Of a DNA stretch of 64,000 nt, positions 1 through 11,999 are shown in pieces; position 1 is the stretch's first letter, and each line of letters opens with the position of its first letter. The stretch comes from Thalassia testudinum. Taxonomy: Eukaryota; Streptophyta; Magnoliopsida; Alismatales; Hydrocharitaceae. The stretch lies in contig JAZHRO010000054.1 in NCBI GenBank assembly GCA_037157565.1, positions 20,195,501 to 20,259,500 of the forward strand. Direction: 5' to 3'. The notes below the pieces were generated by a model. That model did not search any database and had not been told where the DNA came from. It was given only the letters and a program-made list of their open reading frames with translations. The position numbers and the translations under genes were made by a program.

Positions 1-1611
1 GGTCGGAGGATCCTCCGAACCTTTCTATACTAGCTAGGGGAATTCCACTCCCCCATTCTCTGACTCTTTGGAGGTTCCTCAGACCTGCGAGGACCTCAAC
101 GCCATCCAGAATTATCCATTTTCCAATCCTACAATCCTGGATGGTGAAACCATCCCAACTTCCAGTGGGTGGGAAATTCCCAAACTCAAAGATCACCCTT
201 CCAGCCCTGTCCACAACCACCTCGTCCTTACCAGCCGCCTCAGCCTCGGCCCAACCCTACTTATCCATCTAGGCCAAACCAAGACCAAATGTCCCTCATC
301 CTTCAGACTCTAGCTGACATTCAGAGAACGAATGCGGCTATTCAGAAGCAACACAAGGACGAAATCACAGAGGTTCGAAACCAACTGGCTCAGTTGGCAA
401 ATTCTCGCCAACCAGGCACACTTCCTTCTCAACCTCTTCCTAACCCTAATAACGTGCCGACCCAGAGGCTCGTTATGAACCCAAACCTGGGCCAAGCACA
501 CATGATTTATCAGGCCCCCTCTGTTCCTTCACCTAACGAGATGGAGGCTTCAACTTCTTATGCGAGTTATTAGCAGCAACCCATCCTATCAAACCCTAAC
601 CAAAACCAGGCAGGATTGAATTCTGTGACCACCCGCAGTGGTAAGGAGACCCAAGATCCACCTTATCTAGACCACTCCAAGCCTGGTAGGGACCCAAAAC
701 CTAGGATAGTAATCCAGGACGTTCCTATCCCTGTCCCCGATCAAAGACCTGGACCTATCCTAGAAGAACCAGCCAAGGTTCCATTTCTCGAGGCCTTGAC
801 CAAGGGAAAGAAGACAACCAAACCCGTGGCACCTGAGGAGGACCTGGTCAAGCTCTTTGAGTAGGTCCAAATAAACATCCCCTTGATGGATGCAATTCGC
901 CATGTACCGGCTTACGCACGATTCTTGAAGAATGTATGTACACCTTAGCGTAAGCCACGAACCAAGAGTGGGAGTCCAATTGTACTGTCAGAGCAAGCTA
1001 GCTCTGTAATCCTGAGCAGACTCCCACCCAAGGCAAAAGATCCAAGTACTCCCCTGATTTCATGCAAAATAGGTGAAACCCAGTTCGACAGAGCATTGCT
1101 GGACTTGGGTGCTTCCATAAATCTGATACCCACATTCCTACTTAACCACCTAGAAGAATCTGAGCTAAAACCGACTGAGGTGACACTACAATTAGCAGAT
1201 CGATCTATAAAGTCACCAAAAGGGATTCTTGAGGATGTTATTGTAAGAGTGCGGGATTTGTATTTCCCTGTAGACTTCATAGTCTTAGACATGGACACAC
1301 CTGAAAACCCTAGGGATACACCAATCATTCTAGGGAGACCTTTCTTGGCCACTGCTAGAGCCAACGTCAGTTGTGAGGAGGGCCAAATAGAACTGAAATT
1401 TGAAAATCAAACTCTCAAAAGTGATATCTTTAAGGTCCAACAAGGAATCAATTGCGGTGTCATTGAACATATCTGTGATATTAGGGCTTTGGTTGATGAA
1501 ACACATTTTGAGAATAACCTGATTATGCCTCATCAACCACAGAAAGAACTTGAACCGCAATTAGAGGAGACAAACCCTGATTTAGACAAACCCATAACTC
1601 TTATCCTTTAA
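1..1611 (+). pseudogene. Athila gag C-terminal part and aspartic protease, decayed
   Basis: A single forward frame (frame 1) runs through the block but is broken by in-frame stops near 571, 862, 946 and 1609. The first part is proline/glutamine-rich, as in Athila gag tails, followed by a TTRSGK segment at about 625. The retropepsin core lies at about 1090-1350: the active-site triad appears as LLDLGASINLIP (usual D-[ST/L]-G-A), followed by IILGRPFLATARA near 1327. The product would cleave the gag-pol polyprotein. It continues in the same frame into the reverse transcriptase. Confidence 0.8.
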
Positions 1612-2532
1612 CCTCACACTTACCCTGAGCCACCCGCGGCTACTGATAACCCCATCCTTGAACTAAAACCCCTTCCTGATCATTTGAAATATATCTTTTT
1701 GGGTTCTAATCAGACTTTTCCTGTGATTATAAATTCCAAGCTCACTCCTGATCAGGAATCCCGTCTGATTGCTGTTCTCCAGCAACATCGCAGAGACATT
1801 GGTTGGACTCACGATGACTTGACTGGAATAAGTCCCTCTTATTGCACACACCGTATTTATTCAGAAGAGGGCACACGACCTTCCCATGAGATGCAGAGAC
1901 GTTTGAATCCCAATCTACAAGAGGTCGTGAAAAAGGAGATCATTAAGTGGTTAGATGCAGGGATCATCTACCCGATCTCCGACAGTCGTTGGGTGAGCCC
2001 AATTCAGGTCGTGCCTAAAAAGGCAAGGCTCACCACCATTACGACTGAAACCAGAGAAATCATACCTACTCGAATAGCCAACTCGTGGAGAGTCTGCATA
2101 GATTACCGACAACTCAATTCCTCCATGAAGAAGGATCATTTCCCACTACCTTTCATTGATCAGATTCCCGAGAAATTAGCTGGAAATCAATTCTTCTGCT
2201 TTCTTGATGGGTACTCTGGTTATAACCAAGTGGCTATTCATCCTGAGGACCAAGAGAAGACCACGTTCACCTACCCCTTCAGGACTTACGCATTCCGAAG
2301 GATGCCTTTCGGTCTCTGCAATGCACCCTCAACTTTTCAGTGGTGCATGCTTGCCACATTCTCTGATATGGTAGGTGATTATCTGGAAGTCTTCATGGAT
2401 GACTTCTCAGTTTTTGGGGCATCATTTGATGATTGCCTCCAGCACTTGGTTCATATACTCAGGCGTTGCATCGATGTTAATTTGGTTCTTTCTTGGGAAA
2501 AGAGCCCCTTTGTGGTGCCTGAGGGGATCGTC
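1612..2532 (+). pseudogene. Athila reverse transcriptase, truncated
   Basis: Same frame as the protease. Visible RT signatures in order: RVCIDYRQLN (about 2092), FCFLDGYSGYNQ (about 2194), MPFGLCNAPSTFQ (about 2302) and the catalytic box VFMDDFSVFG (about 2392), so the aspartates are present. The conserved run stops abruptly after PEGIV at 2532, where an inverted LTR fragment begins. The thumb/connection segment and the N-terminal part of RNase H, roughly 150 residues in relatives, are absent. There is an untypical insertion of about 20 residues (about 2020-2085) between the WVSP motif and the first RT box. Confidence 0.85.
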
Positions 2533-3101
2533 AAGATGGTCTTTTCTTAGGCCCAAATTTTTATAACAGACTAATTTGAACCTAAGGATTTTAATGGTGA
2601 AATTTGATTTTAGGTTGGACCATGTTTGACCAGTCAATTTGCGTAAAAACCCAAATTAAGTCATTAATTGGGCATGGTTCTCATTTTAGGTCAAAATAGG
2701 TTTCAAAGGCCAAATTAAAGGTTCTAAACCCTAGGAAATATTTTTCTATGAATTTTAGATGGTTTATTTTATTTTTATCCTTCCTCGAACCTCGTGAATT
2801 AAAGTGGGTTTGTTTTAGGGTTACAGAATGTCATTTAATTCGTAGAAGTTGCTATAACCCTTTTCAGATCAGATCATCCCACTTCCGTTCTTGTTAAGCT
2901 TGTTTGACCTGTGTTTGGACCCTTAATTATCCTTTCTGCATACTGCATTGGTGAAATTACGATTTTACCCTTTATGATTTATTTTATTCTTTAACTCAGA
3001 ATTCTCTGAGTTAAGCCTCTCTTTGGTTTTGTAGGAGCTTTTTTTTCACACTTATTTGGATTAAATTGTGCTAGTTAGGGTTCATGATGAGGTTCTCATC
3101 A
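2533..3101 (-). repeat. Inverted fragment of the Athila LTR 5' end inside pol
   Basis: This segment is the reverse complement of the first ~575 bp of the element's own 3' LTR (6264-6840) and also matches 22680-23247. Its right edge is exactly the LTR terminus: TGATGAG-aac-CTCATCA read on the minus strand ends at 3101, after which RNase H sequence resumes. The left edge falls inside the RT at 2532/2533. No TSD is seen and pol sequence is missing between the two sides, so this is a replacement rather than a simple insertion. Confidence 0.8.
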
Positions 3102-4696
3102 AGCTGCTAGCCGTAGTACTTGCCCTTGAAAAATTTCGATCTTATCTCCTAAGTTGCCACGTCATCATCTACTCAGATCACACGGCTGTGAGGCATCTCC
3201 TTGCCAAGAAGGACGCGAAGCCCCGACTAATCCGATGGATCTTGCTATTGCAAGAATTCGACCTCGAGATTCGCGACAAGACGGGAAGACAAAACGTGGT
3301 AGCTGACCATTATTCTTGCCTTCCTTCTAAGATCATCAACCCTTCTGGACCCATCACGGAGCATTTCCCTGATGAGCACCTACTGACTATTGGTACTAGA
3401 CTTCCATGGTTTGCTAATATAGTAAACTACTTGGCATCTCATCAAATCTCGTCTGATTGGCCGAAGGCCAAGAAAGACAAATTGCGCTTTGATGCCAAGT
3501 GCTACATTTGGGAAGATCCGTACCTCTTCCGCATAGGTGCTGACCAAATCATCCGGCGATGTGTCCCGGAAGGTGAAATCAATGATATTCTCTCCTTCTG
3601 CCATGACCAGGCATGCGGTGGCCACTTCTCTAGTCACAAAACAGCATCAAAAATCCTCCAGTGTGGCTTTTATTGGCCCACTTTATTCAAGGATGCATAC
3701 AATCACTGCAAGACATGCAGTCATTGCCAAACTTTGGGCAACATGAGCCATCGCGACATGATGCCTTTGCCGCCGATTCTCGTATTCGAAATCTTCGATA
3801 TTTGGGGGATTGATTTTATGGGCCCCTTTCCTGTTTCGGATGGCTTCGAGTACATTTTGCTAGCTGTGGACTACGTGTCCAAATGGATCGAAGCCATACC
3901 GACCCAAACCTATGATCATAAAATCGTTATCAAATTCATTCATCACAATATCTTCTCACGGTTCGGGATTCCTCGTGCAATCATCTCTGACGGGGGGACC
4001 CATTTTACGAATGCTCATTTCAGGTCACTGATGACCAAATACAGGGTATCTCATCGAATCTCCACTCCTTATCACCCCTAGACTAATGGTCTAGCTGAGC
4101 TATCAAATCGGGAGATCAAGAAAATCCTGCAGGTCACTGTTCATCATGACAGGAAGGATTGGTCGTCCTGACTTCCGGAAGCTTTGTGGGTTTATAGGAC
4201 TACCCACAAAACCCAATTAGGCATGTCTCCTTTTAGACTGGTATACGGGAAGGCATGTCACCTTCCCGTCGAACTAGAGAACAAAGCCTATTGGGCAGTA
4301 CGGAGCTGTAATTTAGATCTTTCTAAGGCTGGAACCCACAGAAAGCTTCAGATAAGCGAGATCGATGAATTACGCCTTGATGCGTACGAGAACTCGCGAA
4401 TCTACAAAGAGCGGGTTAAAGCCTTCCATGACAAGCACATATCTAGAAAGATCTTTTATCCTGGTCAGAAGGTCCTACTTTTTGATGCCCGACTCAAACT
4501 CTTCCCTGGGAAACTACGATCCAAGTGGGTCGGACCATACCTTGTCCGACAGGTTTTTGGAAATGGAGCCGTAGAAATTAGTCCGCTCAGCCATGATTTC
4601 GAACCTTTCATTGTGAATGGTCAGAGACTCAAACAGTTCATTGATGTAACCTCTACAGATTTGCCTGAATCATCATTTATCCTCCATTTTCCTTGA
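3102..4696 (+). pseudogene. Athila RNase H and integrase, with internal stops
   Basis: The forward frame resumes at LLAVV with the RNase H C-terminal half (YSDHTAVRHLL, then WILLLQEFDLEIRDKTGRQN), followed by the integrase. The HHCC zinc finger is at about 3597-3730 (FCHDQACGGHF ... CKTCSHC). The catalytic core has the first Asp in WGIDFMGPFP (about 3808), the second in IISDGGTHF (about 3983) and the Glu in LAELSNREIK (about 4095). Stops at 4079 (just after the second catalytic Asp region) and near 4169 interrupt it. The remainder ends at 4696 with a short C-terminal domain and no chromodomain. Confidence 0.85.
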
Positions 4697-6253
4697 GCAT
4701 ATTGCGCCCAGCCGATGGCGTAAAACTCAGCGCTCAACGGGAGGCAGCCCATCATTCTTTTTGAAAAAACCCGAAACCTTTTCTGACACCTTTTTGCACT
4801 TAAGGTTCACCCTTTAGGATAGTCGACTCCACCTCAGGTGCTTGCATCTGAGATTAGAAATCCTCCGCAACAGTCACCCCGACCCATTCACTCATTGAAA
4901 CATCTATCCTAATGTATGAACTAAGTTAAATAAAAACCCTCCTAAGTTACAATGAGGACATTGAAAATCTTAGGCATAGGGGGGCATGAAAGTGCAAAAC
5001 TCACAACAAAAGGTTTAAACAAAAAAATTCACATATGCCAAAAACACCATAAAGAAAAAAAAAATGATGAGAGGAGGAAAGAAATTTTGTGGACTCTATA
5101 AAGGAGGAGGATAAAAAGAGCAAAATGATCAAAAGAAGGAGCACAAAATGAAAGAAAAGTGAAGTCATTAGTAAAAAATTAAGGAGTTAACCTAAGTTCT
5201 AAACCTCATTCAGGAAAAGAAATGGAAAGTACACAGTGAGATCAGTAAGAACGCAAACCTTAGGCATTCTTGGATAGACTCTTAGTACCCATTAAGATCT
5301 AGACATTCCTCAAGAGGTTGAGGAAAATGAAAAGCTTAAGTATTAGGTCCAAGACTTAAGGAGTATTTGGCCTTGTTAACTAACTGTTGGTTTACGGGAC
5401 TCAGTAACCTAAGCACCCTAACTTCACACACAGCCTGGTTCAGTAAGCATAAAAATCAAAATCTCGCAGAAGCGTTGCAAAAATTCTGAAAATGACACCT
5501 AGAGTAGGAGCGGTCGATCAACACAAGTTGATTTGGACGAGTTCCCAGCGCGGAGAGGTGGGAAATTCCCCTCGAAGATGCGTAACAAAATATCATCTCC
5601 TCGGTGCTTGTCTCTTAGGATATTTACATATCCTACTGGGGGCATGTAAGCACTCTACTGGTTCAGATTCCATGGATGGCATTATCACGAAGTGTCAATT
5701 GCCAGGGTCTGAATTCAGCCACGGAACACCATGGATGGGATTATCTTGAAATCTCAAAAGCCAAGGTTCTGGGGGTTACCATGGGCGGTGCTATCTCGAA
5801 GCATCGACTGCCAGGAACCCTTGAGAATTGATGATGGGGACAAGAAATCTGATACAGACCGTGTTGAGAAGCCAATCCTAAGCTAGAATTAAAAAGAAAA
5901 AGAGAGAGAAAACTCTCCAAACATATAAATCTTCTACCTCTCTTTCTTACAAAAGGCACTGCGAACTGAGTCAGGGCTAAAATTATCTCAAGCACGGGTG
6001 CTTTAACCACAAAGTCCAATAAGCCTTAGGTTAACTCTTGTAAGCCTTAAAAACCTTTGCTAAGGACTGAGGCTAAGGCTAGACAGATCTGGATCTTGGT
6101 TGGTACTAGAGTACCTTTTAGGTCTATAGTTGGCATTCTGACCTAGTCAAGGTGACGAAAGAAAAAATACTTATCTAAACTCACTAAGAACTTCATGGTC
6201 TAGAACAATGGTTGAAACCTTAAAATTTTGCTAAGGGACTAGCAAAAGCTAGG
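4697..6253 (+). other. Athila 3' non-coding tract between pol and LTR
   Basis: No open frame of substance and no recognisable env-like domain. Composition shifts from mixed to purine-rich around 5050-5170. Athila elements often carry a long non-coding or env-like stretch here, which fits the position. It ends at the polypurine tract next to the LTR. Confidence 0.6.
5670..5822 (+). repeat. Three imperfect repeats starting ccatgg
   Basis: Units begin with ccatggatgg/ccatgggcgg at 5670, 5729 and 5779, each followed by a tatc-like stretch, gaa(g/a) and gccag/gccaa. Spacing is 59 and 50 bp. They lie in the non-coding tract; function unknown. Confidence 0.5.
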
Positions 6254-6263
6254 CATGGGGGTA
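6252..6263 (+). other. Polypurine tract of the Athila element
   Basis: The sequence aggcatgggggta abuts the LTR start TGATGAG at 6264, the expected place and composition for the plus-strand primer. It fixes both the orientation of the element and the left edge of its 3' LTR. Confidence 0.75.
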
Positions 6264-7189
6264 TGATGAGAACCTCATCATGAACCCTAACTAGCACAAT
6301 TTAATCTAAATAAGTGTGAAGAAGCTCCTACAAAACCTAAAGAGAGGCTTAACTCAGAGAATTCTGAGTTAATGAATAAGACAAATCATAAGGGGTAAAA
6401 CTGTAATTTTACCAATGCAGTACGCAAATAGGGTAATTAAGGGTCTAAACACAGGTCAAATGGGCTTAATAAGGAGGGAGGTGGGATGACCTGATCTGAA
6501 AAAGGTTATAGCAACTTCTAAGAATTAAATGACATCCTGTAACCTTAAAACAAATCAACTTTAATTCATGAGATTCGAGGCTAGATAAAAATTAAATAAA
6601 CCCTCTAAAATTCATGGAAAAATATTCTCTAGGGTTTAGAACCTTTAATTTGGCCTTTGCAACCTATTTTGACCTAAAATGAGAACTATGCCCAATTTAT
6701 GACTTAATTTGGGTTTGTTGCAAATTGATCGGTTAAACATGGTCCAACCTAAAATCAAATTTCACCATTAAAATCCTTAGGTTCAAATTAGGCTAGTATA
6801 AAAATTTGAGCCTAAGAAAAGACCATCTTGACCAACTTTACAAATTGATCCTCTCAAATTACTTTTTGACCCTTATCTTTTGAAACCCTTGCAAATGACC
6901 CCTATCTTTCTCGTCGTTCTTTGCAGAACGGTCCTCCCTGCCATTTCTGCGCGGTGCCATACCTCTGGCGACCTTGCGCGGAGGATGGCGCCGTGCAGGG
7001 CAAGGCGCCTGTCCTCAGGAACGAGCGGGGGGTTCCCTGTGTCGCCTCTGTCGCAGGGACCCTCCCCTGACCTCTGCAACCGGCCATGCCTCTTGTGCGA
7101 ACGCACGAAAGGCATGGGTGTCCATTTTCGGCCATCTCCGGCGAGCACGGCACGTCGCCTCCTCGGTCCCCTCTCCTCGCCAGTGCCTT

Positions 7190-7196
7190 TATAAGG
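7190..7196 (+). promoter_or_regulatory. TATA-like box in Athila LTR
   Basis: TATAAGG about 930 bp into the LTR, in a GC-rich surround, in the sense of the element. It is a candidate Pol II start for the LTR; there is no direct evidence of activity. Confidence 0.4.
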
Positions 7197-8394
7197 AGCG
7201 GCAGGGTCTGCCGTCTCCTTCAAGCTACTTCTGGCGGAGAAAAACCCTAGATTTCGTCTCTCCCCTCTCCGGTCAGAGTGCCCTAGCTTCCGACGATCCT
7301 CCCTCCTCCTCCTCGTCGCTCTGCTTCCATATCTGTAGCAGAGCCCACTCTGCCTCGTCCTCCCACGCCAGGCCGCACCAGCTGGCGTCCTCAGATCTCC
7401 TCCTTGTCGTCGATAACCCCCTCTTGGGCACCTTCGTCCCCAGCTCCGGCAGGCACCAGCCGGACTCCTTCCTCTCCCTCTTCATTAACTAAGTAGGTAG
7501 GAATCTTCCCCTCTCTCTCCCTTATATTTTCCCCTTCTTAATTTACCATTTCAACCCACCGACTGCCACTGTCCATCACCACCTTCCCCATCTCCGGCCG
7601 CCATCTCCGGCGAGGTCGCTCCACATCCACAGACCATTTCACCCCTCGCCGAAAAGCCCAAAAGCTCCCCCTCACTCCACTCAAACGTTTCCCCTACTTC
7701 ATTCACCGCCCTTCACTGCCCGACCATCCCCCGAACACACCCACTTCCGCACACACAGTCTACCCTAGGTACACGGACACAGGCGCTCTTGCGCCTCGCC
7801 GAACTTCGCACTGCCTTCACCACACTCCGACGAGGCTCTCTACGTTGTTTGATGTGGCTGTGAGGCTGTCTTTGTGATTTCAGGTCTCCGCCTCCTCGCC
7901 GCCATTGACGAGCTGTTGAAGCTTCTTCGTAGGCAGCTCCAGGACCCCTCCAGCCCAAGCGTGAGCTCCAGGCAGCGCGGGGCACTTCCACGAGTGTGCC
8001 CAGGTTCGCGATTGGGGTCGCGAGCCTTCGCTGCTGCCCCAATTGGCAGCGCCTTCTCGCCTGCGGGCGCGCCGAGCAGAGGTGGGGCTTTAGTCCCACC
8101 TCGTAAGTGTGTGGCCTCGCGCCAACACATAAATTGATTTTGTGAATATAGCTGTTCACCTTCGATACACAGGGGTTAGGTCCCTCCCCCACGCACGCAG
8201 CGTGCCACGTGCTCGCACCTGCCCTCGCCCACGCTCACGCCCCGCGGGTCTGGGCCGAACCCGACTACCCGACCAAGCACTCCTCGCCCACCACCGCATG
8301 CCGGTGGGCCTAGTTCCAAGCGTGCAACCAGACCCAATTACCCGGCTCTGGGAGAGCTTTCCAAAGAGAGATTCAGAGAGTGAGAGAGACGCGG

Positions 8395-8940
8395 GGAAGG
8401 GGTAGGGGTAGGTTTTGCACTGATAGTTGTGTGTACACGCGGGGAAGAAGGAAAAAGAAGGAAGAAGTAGGCGAAGGAAGAAGAAAGGAAGGAGAGGAGT
8501 TGAAGGAGAAGAAAAGGAGCCACACTGTAGCAAATGCACAGTTAAGCCGTCTGAGCATCGAGTCAGATGTCGGAAGGGCAGCAGCCAGAGCAGAAGAAGG
8601 CAAGCTGAAGAAGAAAGAAAGAAGACGCAAAGAAAAAGAAGAAGACAGGAAGGAGAAAGAAAGAAGAGGAGAGACCAGAGCAAAAGAAAAAGAAGAAGAA
8701 GAAGAAAAGAAGGAAGAAGAAAGGAAGACTTAGCAGATTAAAGAAAGAGAAGGCAGAAGCCTCTGCAGCCGCAAGGAAGAAGAGAAGAAAATCAGAGAGG
8801 AAGAAAGGAGAAAGAGAAAGGGTCACCATAGCCGCAGCAAAGAAAAGAAGAGAGAAGAAGGCAGATTGAGGAAGAGAAGAATCAGCTGAAAGAGAAGAAG
8901 AAAAGAGAAGAGGAAGAGAGAAGAAGAAGCTAAAAAAAAA
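8395..8940 (+). repeat. Purine-rich (GA/GAA) tract in the Athila LTR
   Basis: About 500 bp in which the plus strand is overwhelmingly A and G. It is broken only around 8521-8600 by a short pyrimidine-containing block that holds the pair agccgtct (8545) and agatgtcg (8565), spaced 20 bp. The inverted solo LTR shows the mirrored pyrimidine-rich tract at about 20690-21120. Confidence 0.8.
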
Positions 8941-9152
8941 AAAGAGAACTTTTGCTCCCTCTCTCTCTCTTATTCTTTTTGTAGCAAAATTGTGAACCTT
9001 TATGTTTCTAGAATTATAGTTGCTCCCTGATTCAACCTCGGGAAACTTGTCATTCTGAGTAATAAATTATATTAAATTAGTAACTGTTTTGTCATATACC
9101 ACAACAACAATAATAACCATAAAGATCAAAACACGCGACCACTTGGCAAACA

Positions 9153-10670
9153 TCACCGTTTAGCTTTTCCTTCTTAGAATAAAAGAACTGACTCTCCTTT
9201 TGATTTAGTTCATGCTAATGTTTAGGGCCCGTATAGGATCCATAGTTTACAGCCTTTCATTTTTTTGTTATTTGGTGGATGATTGTACCTCCATGTCTTC
9301 AATTTTTGTGACGAAGGAAAACTCTGAAGTTCTTGTATTTATTCAAAATTCTTTCAAGAAATAAAGACTCAACTGCCAGTTACAATAAATTTTTTTTGCA
9401 ATGATAATGTTCTTAAATTAATGAATACCAAGTTGACGCAATTCCTTATTTTCTTGGGAGTGGTTCATCAAGCATGCATTCATGCCTCCAAGTAAAATGG
9501 AGTTGTTGAATGCAAGCTATATCCTTTACTTGATGTAGCACATGCTATGATGTTTCAAATAAATGTGCCTTCACATTTGGGGTAGATGATGTCCTTCTTG
9601 TTGCCTTTCTTGTTAATCGGGTGTCTTTCTCTTTTTTGGGTGGTAACAAACCTCAATTTGTGTTGTTTTTGGATGCTTTTCTTGATAGTCCTGTGGTGTT
9701 TGGTTGTGTTTATTTTGTCCATTTTTTAAAGTGGATAAATTGGCTCTGCTGTCGATAAAGTGTATTTCTTTTAGGATACTTGATAACACAAAAGGAATAT
9801 CGTTGTTATGATCCTATGGCACACAAGTTTTATATCTTTGCAGATGTTACCATCTTTAAGGATATACCCTTTTATTCTCATGCAGGGGACTCTTCTGCTC
9901 ACCTTATGTCACAAGATGTTCCTCTACCTATCCCCACTCCACTACCACTAAAACCTGCTGAGCCCTCCCATCCACCAGAACCCAGTGGGCCTTCTCATCG
10001 ACTAGAGGTCGATGTACTTGGACCCTGACCATCTTCCTTTTATCCTAAAACATTTTAGCACAGACCACCACCTGCTACTCAAGTTGAAGAGCCTCTCTCT
10101 ACCATTCCTACTCAGTCCCCCTATTGACACCAACAACTCGTTTGGGGATCACGTAACCTCTGATGGCTCTAATATGGACCTTCCCATTGCCTAGTAAAAG
10201 GCTCCATGATCATGTTCGCAACCTTTTCCATTACTTTGTTACACAATTTATGTCTTTTGATTGTTTACCTATAGTTGGACAGTCCCGCTCTCTTACAGTT
10301 GATAGACATTGGATTCCTGATAGCCATTCTTAGGCTCTTTAGGGTTATAATTAAACCTAGGTAATGGAAGAAGAGATGCCTGCTCTTCGTCCCATAGGGA
10401 CTTGAGAGCTTGTTGATCTGCTCCTTGGAGCAACAGTTGCTCATCTCAACTTTATCAAGATACTACTTTCCATTGCTGTCAATCAGTCCTGGCAAGTCTT
10501 CCAACTAGATATCAAAAATGCTTTTTTATATGATGATTTGGATGAAGAAGTTTATATGCAGCAGCATCCTGGTTTTGTTAGTCTGGCGGAGTGTCAGAAG
10601 GTGTGTAGGCTGCATAAGGCTATACATGACCTAAAATACAGTCCCAGAGCATGGTTTGACATGTTTAATT
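9153..10670 (+). pseudogene. Copia integrase and N-terminal reverse transcriptase, decayed
   Basis: Integrase traces begin at about 9153 (HHRLAFPS-like) and continue with FDLVHANV-GPYRI (about 9200), a decayed catalytic core around 9390-9480, and LLDVAHAMMFQ (about 9530). A linker follows (YRCYDPMAHKFYIFADVTIFKDIPF at about 9800, a classic copia segment between integrase and RT), then RT with QLDIKNAFLYDDLDEEVYMQQHPGF at about 10505. It stops at 10670, where taatt and then the Sirevirus LTR begin; RT resumes at 24367. Confidence 0.8.
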
Positions 10671-11332
10671 TGTAATTCCCTACTTGGAAGGGGTGAGATG
10701 TGAGTGACGTATAAAATATGGCATTAAAAAGACAACAATCTCACAAAATTAGCAATCGCATAATGTACACAATTATTTTTAGGTGGAAATCCAAATCGAG
10801 TGAAAACCACCACCTAACCCTCTCAACTTAAGATTTCCCGATTGATCTAGTCGATCAAATCCACTATACGAACTACTTAAACAAAGGTAGTTCAACCTCA
10901 AGTACAACCACGCTACAAGTACAAGGGTATCACTCCTCAACCCCTCCTCTTCACAAGGAGGATTTTGTCCCTCGATGGAGACGAGACTTCACAAAGCGAA
11001 TACTCAAACCAAAGAACAATAAAAGTACAATAATCCTATAGAGGTGCAAATATTAAAACCTACCTTCTATAGGAGTTAGGAAACTTCCCTTTGGTGGAAG
11101 TGTGTCGATGTGACGATGCAGGTGCGTGAACCACACAACGACACTTCGTCGCTCTCGTAATCGCAGAGGGAGAGGTGGTGCATAACTAGATTCAAACTCT
11201 CTAAATGTGGAACAAATACTTGGAGAGCTAGAGCTTCTTCCAGATGATCTTCTACTTCTTTTCGACACAAGAGATGTGAGAGTGTGCTGCTTGGTGTGTC
11301 TTGGTGTATTTCTCAAGCCAAGGGATCCTCCT

Positions 11333-11342
11333 CTATTTATAG
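11333..11342 (-). promoter_or_regulatory. TATA box of Sirevirus-like LTR
   Basis: CTATAAATAG on the minus strand, repeated identically at 23291-23300 in the other LTR. It lies about 1.05 kb after the LTR start in element sense and just downstream of the palindrome array. Confidence 0.6.
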
Positions 11343-11453
11343 AGGGCCTAGGAAGGCTTTGGAAGGCCTTAAAAGGCTTCCATAGCCGTTGTGGTTGAAC
11401 CCAAGGCAAAACAGGCTGTAATCAGAATCAATCATGATTCTGACAGGGTCATC

Positions 11454-11999
11454 AGACATCTAGTCCAGGCATCGGATATCTGGAAAACCTGTTTAAGACG
11501 TCTGAGAACTAAGTCAGACGTCTAATTCTAAGCGGGTTTCCTTCCTGACTTAAATCAGACCTAAACAGGGTTTTAGTGTATGGCCATCAGACGACATATA
11601 GGACGTCTGGCACTAGGTCTGGATGTCTGGAAACCTATTTGTTCTGCGGAAATGGATTCCCAAGGAAGGTAACGACTAGAAAATCTCTCAAAGGAGATTT
11701 TTGGTCAGTCGAGGCAAAACGGTCACATATCAAACGTCTGGGGTCCTCTACGGATGTCTGATATAAGGCTAACGGTCATTTTCGTCAACGTTTACATAGA
11801 CAGCCAACATTCCACTAATTGGACATCTAGCAAAGGCATCAAACGTCTCCTAAGACGTCTAGACTAAGGTCTGGATGACAGATTCTAACAATCAGACGTC
11901 TGTACTAAGATGTTTTGGACGTTTGATCAAACAATCAGACGTCTTAAAAGTTACTATCAGACGTCTGATTTCCATATTAGACGTCTGATAAGGATGTCT
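11454..11999. repeat. Phased AGACGTCT palindrome array, Sirevirus 3' LTR
   Basis: About 18 exact or near copies of AGACGTCT. Typical pairs are spaced 20 bp start to start (AGACGTCT, N12, AGACGTCT), others 12 or 22 bp. The flanking bases extend the dyad as TCAGACGTCTGA. The array lies 110-660 bp upstream of the LTR TATA box in element sense. Confidence 0.85.

Larger units (their letters stand above)
1..9152 (+). mobile_element. Athila-like Ty3/gypsy retrotransposon, 5' end outside window
   Basis: Domains run gag C-terminus, protease, reverse transcriptase, RNase H, integrase, a 1.5-kb non-coding tract, a polypurine tract and a 3' LTR. RT-before-integrase order makes it Ty3/gypsy; the protease and integrase wording (GIDFMGPFP, AVDYVSKW) and the lack of a chromodomain suit the Athila/Tat branch. 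Many stops and a 570-bp foreign insert make it non-functional. The right end is placed near 9152 by aligning the LTR with the inverted solo LTR at 20453-23247, whose last bases end in aaca. Directly to its right the integrase of an older copia element resumes, so this element appears inserted in that copia. The matching left TSD lies outside the window. Confidence 0.85.
6264..9152 (+). repeat. Athila-like 3' LTR (about 2.9 kb)
   Basis: Begins TGATGAG-aac-CTCATCA after the polypurine tract. The whole length aligns in inverted orientation with the solo LTR at 20453-23247, including the shared stretch with tactccctaa/tgctccctga followed by acctcg near 9030. A TATA-like ctttataagg lies at 7187-7196. 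Open frames inside (for example 8380-8741) are lysine/glutamate-rich by-products of purine bias, not genes. The right end is inferred from alignment, good to a few bases. Confidence 0.8.

Noticed and set aside
1..6263. Endogenous pararetrovirus or env-bearing retrovirus
   Set aside because: An integrase and LTR exclude a pararetrovirus; the 4697-6253 tract has no env-like open frame, movement or coat protein.
8380..8829. Long Lys/Glu-rich open frames on + and Phe/Leu-rich frames on -
   Set aside because: They follow from the purine-rich LTR tract; frames overlap in all registers and no domain is visible.
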